64,000 bases of DNA from Streptomyces hokutonensis (lineage in GTDB: Bacteria > Actinomycetota > Actinomycetes > Streptomycetales > Streptomycetaceae), in contig NZ_BARG01000050.1 of the NCBI RefSeq assembly GCF_000376565.1, positions 62,001 to 126,000 of the forward strand, in the 5' to 3' direction. Shown one piece after another: positions 8,147-16,731 of this stretch; position 1 is the first letter of the stretch; each line of letters begins with the position of its first letter. The notes under the pieces were generated by a model, which was not told the DNA's origin, ran no database searches, and saw nothing but the letters and a program-made list of their open reading frames with translations. Made by a program: the position numbers and the translations under genes.

Positions 8147-10905
8147 CGGCGGCCTCCCCCGCTCGGCGGTTCCATGTCCCCGGACCACACACCGGGCTGG
8201 TCGGGGCGCCGTCCGCGACCGGACAGCCGTCCCGCGAGACGCCCCAGGGCGCCGGGGCGATTCCAGGCGCGGTACGCGTCGAGCTTGCCGCGGCCCGCGC
8301 GGCCGAGCGCCGACTCGACCTCGGTCAGGTCCTCGGCGGGCAGCACCCGCACGATCGGCCGCAGCACCTTCGTCAGCAGGGTCGTCCGGGTCTCGTCCCA
8401 GGCCGGATGGGTTCCGGGGAACGCGCTCCAGTCGCAGAACCGGGCGGCGACATACGCCGGCACGGTCCGCAACCGGTCGCCCACCCGGTCCGATCGGCCC
8501 GCCCGCTCGTACGCAGCGAGCAGCCGAGGTTCACCCGAACGGGCCAGCGCGTACAGCTCGTTCTCCGGTACGTCCCCGTCGAGCAGCCTCCGTGCGAGGG
8601 CCCGGAAGGCACGGTCGACGACCGGGTCCGGCACCGGTTCGGCGGCGCCGTCGCGCAGGTTCAGCACCCGGCGGACCCACTCCTCGCCCTCGCCCTCGGT
8701 GCCCAGCAGCCCGGTGAACTCCAGGAGGAGCAGCGCCGCCCGCTGCCCCGGCCGCAGCTCGGTGTTGAAACAGCGCAGCAGGTCGACCGCGAGGGCCGGT
8801 ACGTCACGGTCGTCCCGGGGAGCGCCGAGTGCGGCCTCGATCAGCAGGTCCCGGGTGCCGGCCGCGCGGTGGGTGTCGGACCCCAGCTCGTTCAGCAGCA
8901 GGCTCGCCTCCTGGCCGGTGGGCAGCTCGCCGGGCCAGGTGAGTCGGAGGGCGGTGCGCAGTACGGTCGGGTCGGCGTGCGGCGAGACCCCGGCGGTGCG
9001 GACCACCTCGTGGAACCGCGCGAGCCGGTCGCCCGCCCGGGCGGGCGTGACGCACATCCGCAGATGCGGGAACCCGGGGTGCATCGCGACGGGCAGCCCG
9101 GAACCCGTCAACACCCCTGCCACGGCGGTCGGTTCGGCCACGGCCAGCGCGTTGAGCGACCCGAACAGCGCCACCCGCAGCCCGGGGTGCGCGTGCACCG
9201 CGTCGAGCAGCGCGGGCGGACAGCCCACGGCGGGACGGTCCGCGCCCGCGCGCGGCGCGACGGGATCCGGACGGCCGGGCACGGTGGGGTTGTGCGGTGA
9301 CAGGCCGGACACGCGGGGGCCGTGCGTCGGTGGGTCGGGCACGTGGAGGTCGCGCGGTGGTGAGGAGGGCGTGCGAGGGCTGTGCGGTGGCGAGCCCGGC
9401 ACGCGGGGCTCGTGCGTCGGCGGGTCGGGCAGCGGGTCGCCGCCCGTGCGGGGCCGCTGGTGCCCAGGTCGGTCTGTCGGCCCCGGCTGCCCCGGCGCAC
9501 GGAGGTCCCGCGACCGCTTCCCGTCGCCGTCCGCCGCGGCCGGGTCCGCCGGCCGGCTCACCAGCTCCCGGGCCAACCGCCCGGCCAGGTCCGGCAGTTG
9601 GTCCTGACAGTCGATGTCGAGCAGATCGGCCACCCGCAGCAGGGCCAGCGGCCGTCCGGTGGGCGGCTCCTGCGGGTCCGCGAGCCCGGCCCGCAGCGTG
9701 GGCGCGAGATCGCGGGCCAGTTCGTCGTGCGCCCGGGGCGTCAGCGACCCGGCCCGCAGCATCGGCACCGGTCCCCGGCCGAGCACCGCCGACGCCAGCA
9801 CCCGTGCGGCCAGCGGGGCCGACACCACGGTCGGCACCTGCCCGTCCAGCCGGGCCAACAGGGCGGCCAGCGCCGCCTGTTCGGCCTCGTCCGCCACCGC
9901 GCCCGGCGCGGGCAGCGGGCCGCCGCACAACCCGGCGACCAGTGCCGTCAGCGTCTCGTCCGACAGCGCGCCCGCGCCCTCGGCCGCCCAACGGGCCGCC
10001 GTCGCACGGGCGTCGGCCCGCAGCTCGATGCCCGCCGTCAGCGCGGTCACCGCCAACTGCCCCAGATCCTCGGGGTCGTTGTGGAACAGGTCGGCGCGGC
10101 CCGCGCGCCAGATCCGGGCGCACACCTCGGCCCAGGTGTCCGCGACCGGCCCGGACGGCTGCCGCCCGGTGCAGTCGTGCACCCGGTAGCGGTGGTCGTG
10201 GGCCACCGACTCCGAGGACGGCAGCGCGCCCACGATCTGCTGGCGGGCCTGCTGGGGACGGCGGGTGTACGTCGTGAAGGTGAGCCGGTGCGCCTGCTCC
10301 CGGGGCAGGACCGCGCAGGCCAGCGCGATCCACTGCGCCACATCGGCGCTGTCGTGCTCCACCACCACGAGCTGCCCGGCACCCGGGTCCGCCGCGACCG
10401 CCCGCAGATCGGCGAAGAACGGCGCGAGCCACCCCGCCCGGGACACCGCGAACGCGACCAGCGCCTCCTTGCGCAGCACCCCGGACGGTTCGATACGGTC
10501 CACCGGCTCGGGCCTGCCGTCCGGGGGAGTCGCGTCCGCCCAACGCGGCGACTCCCACGCGGTGATGGGCAGCGCGCCGTCCGGCAGCCGGGTGCCCGAG
10601 GGCAGATGGACGGCGTGCGCGTGGAAGTTCCCCCAGCGCCCGCTGTAGTCCGCGCCGATGTACACCGTGCGGCTCAACAGCCGTCCGCCGTCGGCCAGTT
10701 CGCTGAAGCTGAAGGCCTTCGGGAAGCCCTTGAGCTGTTCGGCGTCGGGCCGGGCCGGGCAGTCGCGCGGCGGCTCGTACCCGATGAGCTGCTCGGCCTC
10801 CCGCAGCAGCCCCTGCGGAACTCCCGCGCTGACCGCCGTGAACCGGAAGCCGGAGCCGTCGGGACCGGGCGGCGCCGAGGTGTAGTGCAGCTGGGCCAGG
10901 GTCAC
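8143..10905 (-). CDS. GTPase-associated protein 1 (GAP1)-like protein
   Basis: A 920-residue cytoplasmic protein. The N-terminal third matches the GAP1-N2 pattern as I remember it: GFRFTAVSAGVP near residue 17, GYEPPRDCPARP near 40, and SFSEL...GRWGNFHAHAVHLP at about 67-100. The middle is alpha-helical. A Pro/His/Arg-rich linker at about residues 470-540 contains two 16-residue copies of PDPPTHxPRVxG, encoded by a 50-bp direct repeat. The C-terminal third is helical and ends in a basic, glycine-rich tail. Family proteins occur beside paired TRAFAC GTPases, as here, and are thought to assist or sense them. It starts at GTG by GTGA overlap with the upstream GTPase and ends by ATGA overlap with the membrane GTPase. 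Biochemical activity is unknown. Confidence 0.85.
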   Translation of the reverse strand: MTLAQLHYTSAPPGPDGSGFRFTAVSAGVPQGLLREAEQLIGYEPPRDCPARPDAEQLKGFPKAFSFSELADGGRLLSRTVYIGADYSGRWGNFHAHAVHLPSGTRLPDGALPITAWESPRWADATPPDGRPEPVDRIEPSGVLRKEALVAFAVSRAGWLAPFFADLRAVAADPGAGQLVVVEHDSADVAQWIALACAVLPREQAHRLTFTTYTRRPQQARQQIVGALPSSESVAHDHRYRVHDCTGRQPSGPVADTWAEVCARIWRAGRADLFHNDPEDLGQLAVTALTAGIELRADARATAARWAAEGAGALSDETLTALVAGLCGGPLPAPGAVADEAEQAALAALLARLDGQVPTVVSAPLAARVLASAVLGRGPVPMLRAGSLTPRAHDELARDLAPTLRAGLADPQEPPTGRPLALLRVADLLDIDCQDQLPDLAGRLARELVSRPADPAAADGDGKRSRDLRAPGQPGPTDRPGHQRPRTGGDPLPDPPTHEPRVPGSPPHSPRTPSSPPRDLHVPDPPTHGPRVSGLSPHNPTVPGRPDPVAPRAGADRPAVGCPPALLDAVHAHPGLRVALFGSLNALAVAEPTAVAGVLTGSGLPVAMHPGFPHLRMCVTPARAGDRLARFHEVVRTAGVSPHADPTVLRTALRLTWPGELPTGQEASLLLNELGSDTHRAAGTRDLLIEAALGAPRDDRDVPALAVDLLRCFNTELRPGQRAALLLLEFTGLLGTEGEGEEWVRRVLNLRDGAAEPVPDPVVDRAFRALARRLLDGDVPENELYALARSGEPRLLAAYERAGRSDRVGDRLRTVPAYVAARFCDWSAFPGTHPAWDETRTTLLTKVLRPIVRVLPAEDLTEVESALGRAGRGKLDAYRAWNRPGALGRLAGRLSGRGRRPDQPGVWSGDMEPPSGGGRR
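9292..9431. repeat. two 50-bp direct repeats in the GAP1 linker
   Basis: Copies at 9292-9341 and 9382-9431 are 90 bp apart and agree at 42 of 50 positions by hand comparison. They stay in frame (30 codons) and encode the repeated PDPPTHxPRVxG unit of the Pro-rich linker. This is probably an expanding, disordered linker rather than a mobile repeat. Confidence 0.75.
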
Positions 10906-12155
10906 TTGACTCGCCCCTTCGCGGTGGTACGGACCGGCAGCACTCCGCGCAGCGCCAGCAGCCACAGCAGCGGATCCTCCACCCGCACCGGCTGCGGCCC
11001 CGACTTCGGCACGTCGGCGGGCGCGTCGGCGGGCGGCGGCGCACCCAGCGCCGAGAGCCCGAACATCGACAACCGCGCGAAGTCCAGCTCCAGTTGGCGC
11101 ATCAGCGCGCCCGAGTCCCAGTCCGCCATCAGGGACCGGATCTCCTCGTGCACGGCGAGCCGGTCGTCCTCGTCGAACATGCCCTCCGGGTGCGGGGCGT
11201 TGCGCAGCACCGGCGAGTGCGGGTCGAGCAGCGGCTTGAGCATGTCCGTCTTCGTCACCGCGACCGCGATCGGCGTGGTCACCCGGCCGCGCGCGCCGCC
11301 CTTGCCGTGGGCGCGCAGCTGGGCGGCCAGGTCGGCGGCGATCTGCTGCGGCGGTGTCTCCACCGTGGGCAGCGGCGGGCCGTCCTGGAGCGGCAACCGG
11401 TCCCGTACGGAGCCCAGTTGCAGCGGGTCCACCAGGAGGACGATGCCGTCGGCCGCGCTGAGGTAGCGGGTGTAGCGGTCCATCGCCTCGGCGCCCGCGA
11501 GGTCCTCGCCCGCCGCGTCGAAGAAGACCAGGGTGGTGTGCCGGGTGCCGTTGCCGAGTCTGCTGCGGCGGGGCACGCTCAGCCGGTACAGGAGCGGGTC
11601 GTTGAAGCCGAGCGCCGCCGGGCGGGTCGCGTCGGGCAGCCGCAGCCGCTCGTACAGGTCCTCCGCCATCTCCCGGTCCCGCTGCTGCGTGGACTGCCCC
11701 ATCGCCGCCAGTGAGGCGTGGTAGGCCTGCCCGACCCGCTGGTTCAACTCGTTGACCAGCACGGACACATAGGTGCTCTTGCCGGATGCCTTCGCGCCGA
11801 CCAGCGCGATGATGCGGCTGTCCTGGTCGCAGTAGTCGCTGGGCAGGTCGCTGTGGCAGGACGCGCAGACGCGGACCGTGGTCGTCACCCCGCAGTCCGG
11901 GCAGGGCACGCTGCTGCCGGAGCCGGGCCGCAGCCCGGACGCCAGCGAGGCCATCCCGCGCGCCGGGGCGAACACCGGCCCCCGCAGCAGGGCCGCCGGA
12001 TTGACCCCGGGGCCCACGAACCCGGCCCAGACGTCGTCCCGTTCGGGCCCGCAGGGCGAGCCCCCGCGCACTCCGTTCGGGGTCATCAGGCACCGGTAGG
12101 GCAGTTTGGCCGCCGAAGTGCGGGCGAAGCAGTAGGGGCAGATGACGGTCGTCAT
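10902..12155 (-). CDS. soluble TRAFAC-type GTPase with N-terminal zinc fingers
   Basis: A 417-residue GTPase. N-terminal cysteine pairs CPYC (residues 6-9), CPDC and CASC (about 84-99) suggest zinc ribbons. The G domain follows: P-loop GAKASGKST (about 118), switch II DAAGEDLAG (about 213) and TKTD (about 300) for guanine recognition. No membrane segment is visible, unlike its partner at 6545-8146; the two share the plan zinc ribbon then GTPase and the ending DPLLWLLALRG / EPVLWLLAASG, so they look like diverged duplicates forming a two-GTPase pair. It starts 3 bases after the beta-sandwich gene ends and overlaps the GAP1 gene by GTGA. Confidence 0.88.
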   Translation of the reverse strand: MTTVICPYCFARTSAAKLPYRCLMTPNGVRGGSPCGPERDDVWAGFVGPGVNPAALLRGPVFAPARGMASLASGLRPGSGSSVPCPDCGVTTTVRVCASCHSDLPSDYCDQDSRIIALVGAKASGKSTYVSVLVNELNQRVGQAYHASLAAMGQSTQQRDREMAEDLYERLRLPDATRPAALGFNDPLLYRLSVPRRSRLGNGTRHTTLVFFDAAGEDLAGAEAMDRYTRYLSAADGIVLLVDPLQLGSVRDRLPLQDGPPLPTVETPPQQIAADLAAQLRAHGKGGARGRVTTPIAVAVTKTDMLKPLLDPHSPVLRNAPHPEGMFDEDDRLAVHEEIRSLMADWDSGALMRQLELDFARLSMFGLSALGAPPPADAPADVPKSGPQPVRVEDPLLWLLALRGVLPVRTTAKGRVK

Positions 12156-12158
12156 GGC

Positions 12159-14324
12159 TCAGCGCACCACCAGGGTCGCGGGGGACGGTTCTTCGAGTCG
12201 TACCGAGGCCGCGTGCTCGCCCAGCAGAAAGCCGCGCAGCGTGTACGGCGCCGGGCAGGGCGCGGCGGGCAACTCCCGCTCCACCGTGCCGAGTCGGAGC
12301 AGGTCGGTGCCGGGGATCCGCACCAGGGTCGTGCCGTCGGCCGCGCTCCGGGGCCGGAGCGTGCCGCTGCGCGCGACACACACGAACTCGGGGGCCTCGC
12401 GCTGCTCACCGTCCTCCGGCGCCGACAGGGTGACCCGCAGCAGGGGACGGCCCCGGCCGAGCAACCGGCGTGGCGGGCGCACCAGTTGATAGCCGACGGC
12501 GGTGTCCGGCGGCAGCAGTGTCTCGGCCGGGTCCGGTGCCACGACGACTGCTCCGGGCGCCTGCGGCACGGCGGCGGCCCGGATCCGTACGGCCCCCGGG
12601 CCCACGGACAGCCGCAGCCCACCGCGCCGGTAGGCGTGCGCGGTGACACTCCGCTCGCCGGTGTCCCAACTCACCCTGAGATGACCGGTGTCGTCGGGCC
12701 AGTCCAGGGTGACCTCAGCCTCCCCGCCCGGCAGCCGGCGGGCGTCGAGCCCGGTCACCGGGCGGAGCACCTCGACCTCGACCGTGGGACCGGCGAGCGC
12801 GCGCTCCCCGAGTACGGCCACGGCGGCGACCCGGAGACACCGGCCGGGCGGTGGACACAGCGCGCCGTCCCGTGCGGGCCAGCGGAGTTCGGCCGGCACG
12901 TCCCGGGTGCGCAGTTCGGCGCCGGGGGCCGGGGCCTCGCCGGGCCACTCCACCAGCCGGACGTCCGCGTCCTCGGCGCCGGTCCAGGCGAACCGTACGG
13001 CGCCGCCCTCGGGGCGGGCGGTGAGGGTACGGACCGGGGCGGGCCAGGGGTGGACGGTGCGGGTGGCGCGGACCCCGGGGGAGGTGACCGGCTGTCCGCC
13101 GGGGGTCCGGTAGTGGCAGACGACGCGGAGGGTGTGGGTGCCGGCCGGCAGGCCCTTCGCGGTGAACCCGCCCTCGCGGGCGCCCAGTTGCTCGACGGTG
13201 CCGTCCGGTCCGGTGAGCTCGACCGTGACGTCGGCGGCGCCGGGCGGTCTCTTCCAGGTGCCGTCGATGCGCTCCGGGCCGTCCGTCAGGGTGAGTTCGC
13301 CGACCTCCGGGGCGAGCAGCACCTGGTGCGACACGAGCGGCGGACCGTCCACGAGTCCGCCGGACAGAGGCAGGGCGGCGTAGCGGACCGTGCTCCCGAG
13401 CACGAGGGCGTCGTCGTGCGCGGAGACCTCCCGCACGGTCGGCGCCCCCTGGTCGTCGCGGTGCAGACACACCAGCCGCCAGCCGTCGTCGGCGCCCGAC
13501 TCGTCCCAGGTCAACCGCACGTGATCCAGGCCGAGTTCGGCGTCCAGTGCCGCCCGCTCACCACGCCGGGGCCGGCCCACCCGCACCAGTCCGCGCAACG
13601 CCCGCCGGTCGTCGGCGACTTCACGCAGCGCCCGCAGATACTCCGCGCCCGCCGCTTCCGCGTCCCGCGCCTCCTCGGCCCGCCGCGCCGCGAGCAACGC
13701 CTCGTCGACCACCGCGAACCGCGCGGCCGACTCGGCGCGCAGGGACCGCAGAGCCGGGTCGTCGGTGCCCGCCGGCAGCCGTTCCAGCAGGGTGCGGACG
13801 CGGTGCAGCCGGTGGCGGTCCCGGGCCCCGGCGAGGGACTCGGCGGCCTGCCGTTCACGTTTGTCGAGGCGGGGCCGCAGCCGGGCCGCCGCCACCAGCC
13901 CGGCGACCTCGTCGGCGCACACCCCCAACTGGGCGGCCGCGCGCGGGCGTTCCTTCACAGGCTGGTCCTGCAGCAGCCCGATCAGCTGGTACAGCACGAC
14001 CCGGCGCGGCGCCTGTGGATCGTGCCGGTACACCTCGGCCAGCAGCTGGGCGAGGTGGGCGCCCGGATCGGGGGCGCGGGCGAGGTCCTCCAGGAACGGG
14101 AGGTCCACCCGACGGCGACCGCGCCCGCCGGAGGGCACGTACAACCCGTCGAGGACACCCAGCCCGCCGACGCCCGTCGGCACCAGGACCTCGCCCAAGT
14201 GCCGTAAGCCGGCCGCGTGTTGGGCGGCGACGAGCTCGCCGTAGGACGCGACGAGCGGGCTCAGCGGCAGGCCGGACAGCGCCCGGGGCAGCCCCAAGTG
14301 ATGCCCGAAGTCCCGACCCTTCAC
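12159..14324 (-). CDS. fibronectin-III-like beta-sandwich protein, first gene of the GTPase operon
   Basis: A 721-residue protein without signal peptide or membrane segment. The first 220 residues are helical and charged (Arg/Ala-rich, possible coiled coil). The rest is a series of beta-sandwich (fibronectin-III/Ig-like) units marked by VRLTWDES, VRFAWTGAED, VTLDWPDDTG and LRVSWDTGE. I find no catalytic motif. GTG at 14324 is chosen because GGGGGAG lies about 8 bases upstream and no coding signal continues before it. Position at the head of the operon, and multiple binding-type domains, suggest a recognition or scaffold subunit. The 120 bases upstream to the terminator at 14447 must hold the operon promoter. 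Function is unknown. Confidence 0.8.
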   Translation of the reverse strand: MKGRDFGHHLGLPRALSGLPLSPLVASYGELVAAQHAAGLRHLGEVLVPTGVGGLGVLDGLYVPSGGRGRRRVDLPFLEDLARAPDPGAHLAQLLAEVYRHDPQAPRRVVLYQLIGLLQDQPVKERPRAAAQLGVCADEVAGLVAAARLRPRLDKRERQAAESLAGARDRHRLHRVRTLLERLPAGTDDPALRSLRAESAARFAVVDEALLAARRAEEARDAEAAGAEYLRALREVADDRRALRGLVRVGRPRRGERAALDAELGLDHVRLTWDESGADDGWRLVCLHRDDQGAPTVREVSAHDDALVLGSTVRYAALPLSGGLVDGPPLVSHQVLLAPEVGELTLTDGPERIDGTWKRPPGAADVTVELTGPDGTVEQLGAREGGFTAKGLPAGTHTLRVVCHYRTPGGQPVTSPGVRATRTVHPWPAPVRTLTARPEGGAVRFAWTGAEDADVRLVEWPGEAPAPGAELRTRDVPAELRWPARDGALCPPPGRCLRVAAVAVLGERALAGPTVEVEVLRPVTGLDARRLPGGEAEVTLDWPDDTGHLRVSWDTGERSVTAHAYRRGGLRLSVGPGAVRIRAAAVPQAPGAVVVAPDPAETLLPPDTAVGYQLVRPPRRLLGRGRPLLRVTLSAPEDGEQREAPEFVCVARSGTLRPRSAADGTTLVRIPGTDLLRLGTVERELPAAPCPAPYTLRGFLLGEHAASVRLEEPSPATLVVR

Positions 14325-14446
14325 GTGTACTGCTCCCCCGCTAGCTCCGCGAGGAACTATCCCAGCAGATCCGGGGCCCAAGGGGGACCCTTTTTCGCGA
14401 ATCCGGGCAGGTCGGGGCAGCCCTGTGCGTGCGGCTCGCGGAAAGG

Positions 14447-14487
14447 CCCCGGCGAGGGGGACCGGGTCGCGGTCCCCCTCGCCGGGG
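14447..14487. terminator. 17-bp perfect-stem terminator
   Basis: CCCCGGCGAGGGGGACC and its exact reverse complement flank a 7-base loop. It lies 33 bases after the stop of the small secreted protein gene (minus strand), so it most likely ends that transcript and insulates the downstream GTPase operon. Confidence 0.8.
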
Positions 14488-14520
14488 TGTGCGGAGCCGG
14501 GTCGGCTCCCGTCGCCCACG

Positions 14521-14943
14521 TCAGTTGATGCAGGCCATCCAGGCGGGGGCCAGGGCCCCCGGGGGGACGTAGAGGGCCGCGCAGGCGTGGCCGTTCTTCG
14601 TCGTCTTCTTGGTCACCTCGACGTACTGGTTCGGCTTGACCGTCGGGTACTTGTCGTTGTGCCAGGTCCTCTGGTTGGTGACCGTCAGCCGGGCGCTGTA
14701 GGTGCTGTTCGTCCAGTTCCTGACCGAGGCGACGAACTGGTTCGTCCTGGCGCCCGCGTTGCCCTTCTTGCGGTACGTGATGCAGACCCACACATCGTGG
14801 TTCTTGTCGCACTTCTGCGTCTTCAACGCCTTGGCGGCGGCCGTCGTGCTGCTCGTGGCGGCCAGGGCGGGCGAGGCCGTCGAGATGAGGGCCGTCATGG
14901 CGACGACTGTTGTTGCGATGGTCTTCAGACGCACTGAATTCAT
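14521..14943 (-). CDS. small secreted protein, unknown
   Basis: A 140-residue exported protein. Residues 1-29 form a Sec signal peptide (basic MNSVRLK, hydrophobic core, cleavage after ALA-ATS). The mature part has four cysteines (KCDKNHDVWVC, HACA, ACIN), enough for two disulfides, and many Thr/Lys residues. I do not recognise the family; the size and cysteine pattern fit a small secreted binding or inhibitor protein. ATG at 14943 is directly preceded by GGGAGGA (short spacing); an in-frame ATG at 14973 is an alternative. It is monocistronic between a strong terminator and an AT-richer upstream region. Confidence 0.8.
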   Translation of the reverse strand: MNSVRLKTIATTVVAMTALISTASPALAATSSTTAAAKALKTQKCDKNHDVWVCITYRKKGNAGARTNQFVASVRNWTNSTYSARLTVTNQRTWHNDKYPTVKPNQYVEVTKKTTKNGHACAALYVPPGALAPAWMACIN

Positions 14944-15070
14944 TCCTCCCGTTTGGTCGTGCACACTGATCATCTCGCGCAAATCAGGTCCACGACAAGG
15001 TAATTGAGGAGGAGTTGAGGTAAAGGAGATTGCTAAAGGGAAGGTAAATTCTGGCCGGTCGGCGGAACCG

Positions 15071-15814
15071 TCAGACCATGGCCGGATGCCGGTCCCGTGC
15101 CGCCGCCGCATAGCGGTCCAGCAGCAGGGCGGCCAGTTCCGGAGCGGGGCCGAGGACGTCCGCCAGCACGTCCGCGTCCGCCTCGGCCGCGCCCGCCGCG
15201 ATGCGGTCCGGGAGCCGGCCGGGTGCGATGACGTACGGGGCGACAGCCACCCGGCGGATGCCCAGGGCGCGCAACTCGCGTACCGCGTCCTGGGTGCGGG
15301 GAAGGGCGGCGGAGGCGAACGCGGGCCGTACCGCGCACCAGCCGGTGCGCCGCCACTGTCGCGCGATGTCCGCGATCACCGCGATCGCCTCCGGGTCGGT
15401 CGACCCCGCCGAGGCCAGCACGATCCCCGTCGAGGACTTGTCGGCAGGCGTCAACCCGGCCTCGTGGAGCCGTCGTTCGAGGGCGGAGAGGAGCAGCGGC
15501 GACGGTCCCAGTACCTCCGCCTGCCGGATCCTGAGCCGTGGCGGTGCGCCCGCGAGGACCGCGGGGATGTCCGCCTTCGCGTGGAACGCTCGGGTCAGGA
15601 GAAGGGGCAGGGCGACGACGTCCCGCACGCCCTCCGCCGACAGGGACTCCAACACCCCTTGCACGGAAGGGGCGTTGAAGTCCAGGAAGCCGACCTCCAC
15701 GCGCAGCCCGGGCCGCCGCGACCGTACCCGCCGGACGAGGGCGTGGACGGTCGCGGCGTGCCGCGGATCGCGGCTGCCGTGGGCGACGACGAGGAGAACG
15801 GGCCTTTCATGCAT
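15071..15814 (-). CDS. sirohydrochlorin chelatase (CbiX/SirB-type)
   Basis: A 247-residue chelatase of the CbiX/SirB family, which inserts Fe2+ (or Co2+) into sirohydrochlorin for siroheme or cobalamin. Active-site histidines are seen in VAHGSRDP (residues 10-17) and in LLTRAFHAKADIP (about 75). Two homologous halves are expected; the second is weaker and keeps VAPYVIAPGRLPDRI near 205. It is the last gene of the sulfur operon and starts 5 bases after the permease stop. Siroheme is the cofactor of the sulfite reductase encoded at the head of the operon, so iron insertion for siroheme is the natural role here. Confidence 0.88.
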   Translation of the reverse strand: MHERPVLLVVAHGSRDPRHAATVHALVRRVRSRRPGLRVEVGFLDFNAPSVQGVLESLSAEGVRDVVALPLLLTRAFHAKADIPAVLAGAPPRLRIRQAEVLGPSPLLLSALERRLHEAGLTPADKSSTGIVLASAGSTDPEAIAVIADIARQWRRTGWCAVRPAFASAALPRTQDAVRELRALGIRRVAVAPYVIAPGRLPDRIAAGAAEADADVLADVLGPAPELAALLLDRYAAAARDRHPAMV

Positions 15815-15819
15815 GGGCG

Positions 15820-16731
15820 TCAGCTCTTCACCAGCAGACCCCGGCTGCGCAGCACCCAGCGCTCCACCGGGCTGAAGAGCAGCAGATCGATGGCGATACC
15901 GACGAACAGGATCAGGACGATCGCCTCGAACACCATCGCCATGTCGCTGGCGGTCCGGCCGTTCTCCAGCAACTGGCCCAGCCCCACGCCGAGATCGGGG
16001 AAGTTCGCGATGATCTCCGCGGCCATCAGGGAGCGCCACGAGAACGCCCAGCCCTGCTTCAGGCCCGCCACATACCCGGGGAGCGCGGCGGGCAGCGTGA
16101 CGTGCCAGATGCCCTTGACGCCGGTCGCGCCCATCGTGCGGCCCGCCCGCAGGAACAGCGGCGGCACCTGGTCGACGCCGGACACCAGGCCGTTGGCGAT
16201 CGAGGGGACCGCGCCGAGCAGGATCACCGTGTACATCATCGAGTTGTTCAGACCCAGCCAGATCACGGCCGGCGGCACCCACGCCACCGAAGGCAGCGAC
16301 TGGAGGCCGGACAGGATCGGGCCGATCGCCGCGCGCACGAACTTCACCCGGGCCACGACCAGGCCCAGCGGGGTGCCGATCAGCAGGGCGAAGAAGAAGC
16401 CCAGCAGACCGCGCGAGACGCTGGTCCAGATGTAGCCGAGCAGATCGCCCTTCAGCCAGGCGTCCTTGAACTCCCCGCCCACGGCGCTCGGCGAGGGCAG
16501 CTTGCTCGGGTCGTCGACGATCGGGGTCAGGATCACCCAGACGACCATCACCACGGCGAGCGCGACGATCGGCGGGAAGATCTTGTTGACGAACGTCTGC
16601 CGGAAGGTCGGACGGCTGGTGACGACCAGGTCCAGGGCGTCCAGACCGGCCTCCACGGAGACGATCTGGCCGAGGGTGCCGGCCGCCGACTCCCCGGTCG
16701 ACTCCGTCGTCCTCGTCTCACTGCTGGCCAT
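15820..16731 (-). CDS. ssuC: SsuC/TauC-type ABC transporter permease
   Basis: A 303-residue inner-membrane permease with about six transmembrane segments, starting with VALAVVMVVWVIL near residue 55. The EAA-type loop that contacts the ATPase reads RAGRTMGATGVKGIWHVTLP (about 185-205). The family imports sulfonates, taurine or nitrate. Its ATG lies inside the end of the ATPase gene (14-base overlap), so the two are translationally coupled. Within a sulfate-reduction operon, import of organosulfur compounds is the best guess, but no sulfonate monooxygenase is encoded in the window, so the substrate is unproven. Confidence 0.85.
   Translation of the reverse strand: MASSETRTTESTGESAAGTLGQIVSVEAGLDALDLVVTSRPTFRQTFVNKIFPPIVALAVVMVVWVILTPIVDDPSKLPSPSAVGGEFKDAWLKGDLLGYIWTSVSRGLLGFFFALLIGTPLGLVVARVKFVRAAIGPILSGLQSLPSVAWVPPAVIWLGLNNSMMYTVILLGAVPSIANGLVSGVDQVPPLFLRAGRTMGATGVKGIWHVTLPAALPGYVAGLKQGWAFSWRSLMAAEIIANFPDLGVGLGQLLENGRTASDMAMVFEAIVLILFVGIAIDLLLFSPVERWVLRSRGLLVKS

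Noticed and set aside
6530..9607. A 1025-codon open frame on the plus strand opposite the GTPase and GAP1 genes
   Set aside because: It is Arg/Gly/Pro/Ala-rich with no domain; the minus-strand frames carry clear GTPase and GAP1 motifs and coupled starts.
10906..12381. Upstream extension of the GAP1 frame to 1412 codons
   Set aside because: The extension overlaps the soluble GTPase, whose motifs are in another frame; GTG at 10905 gives the normal 4-base overlap.
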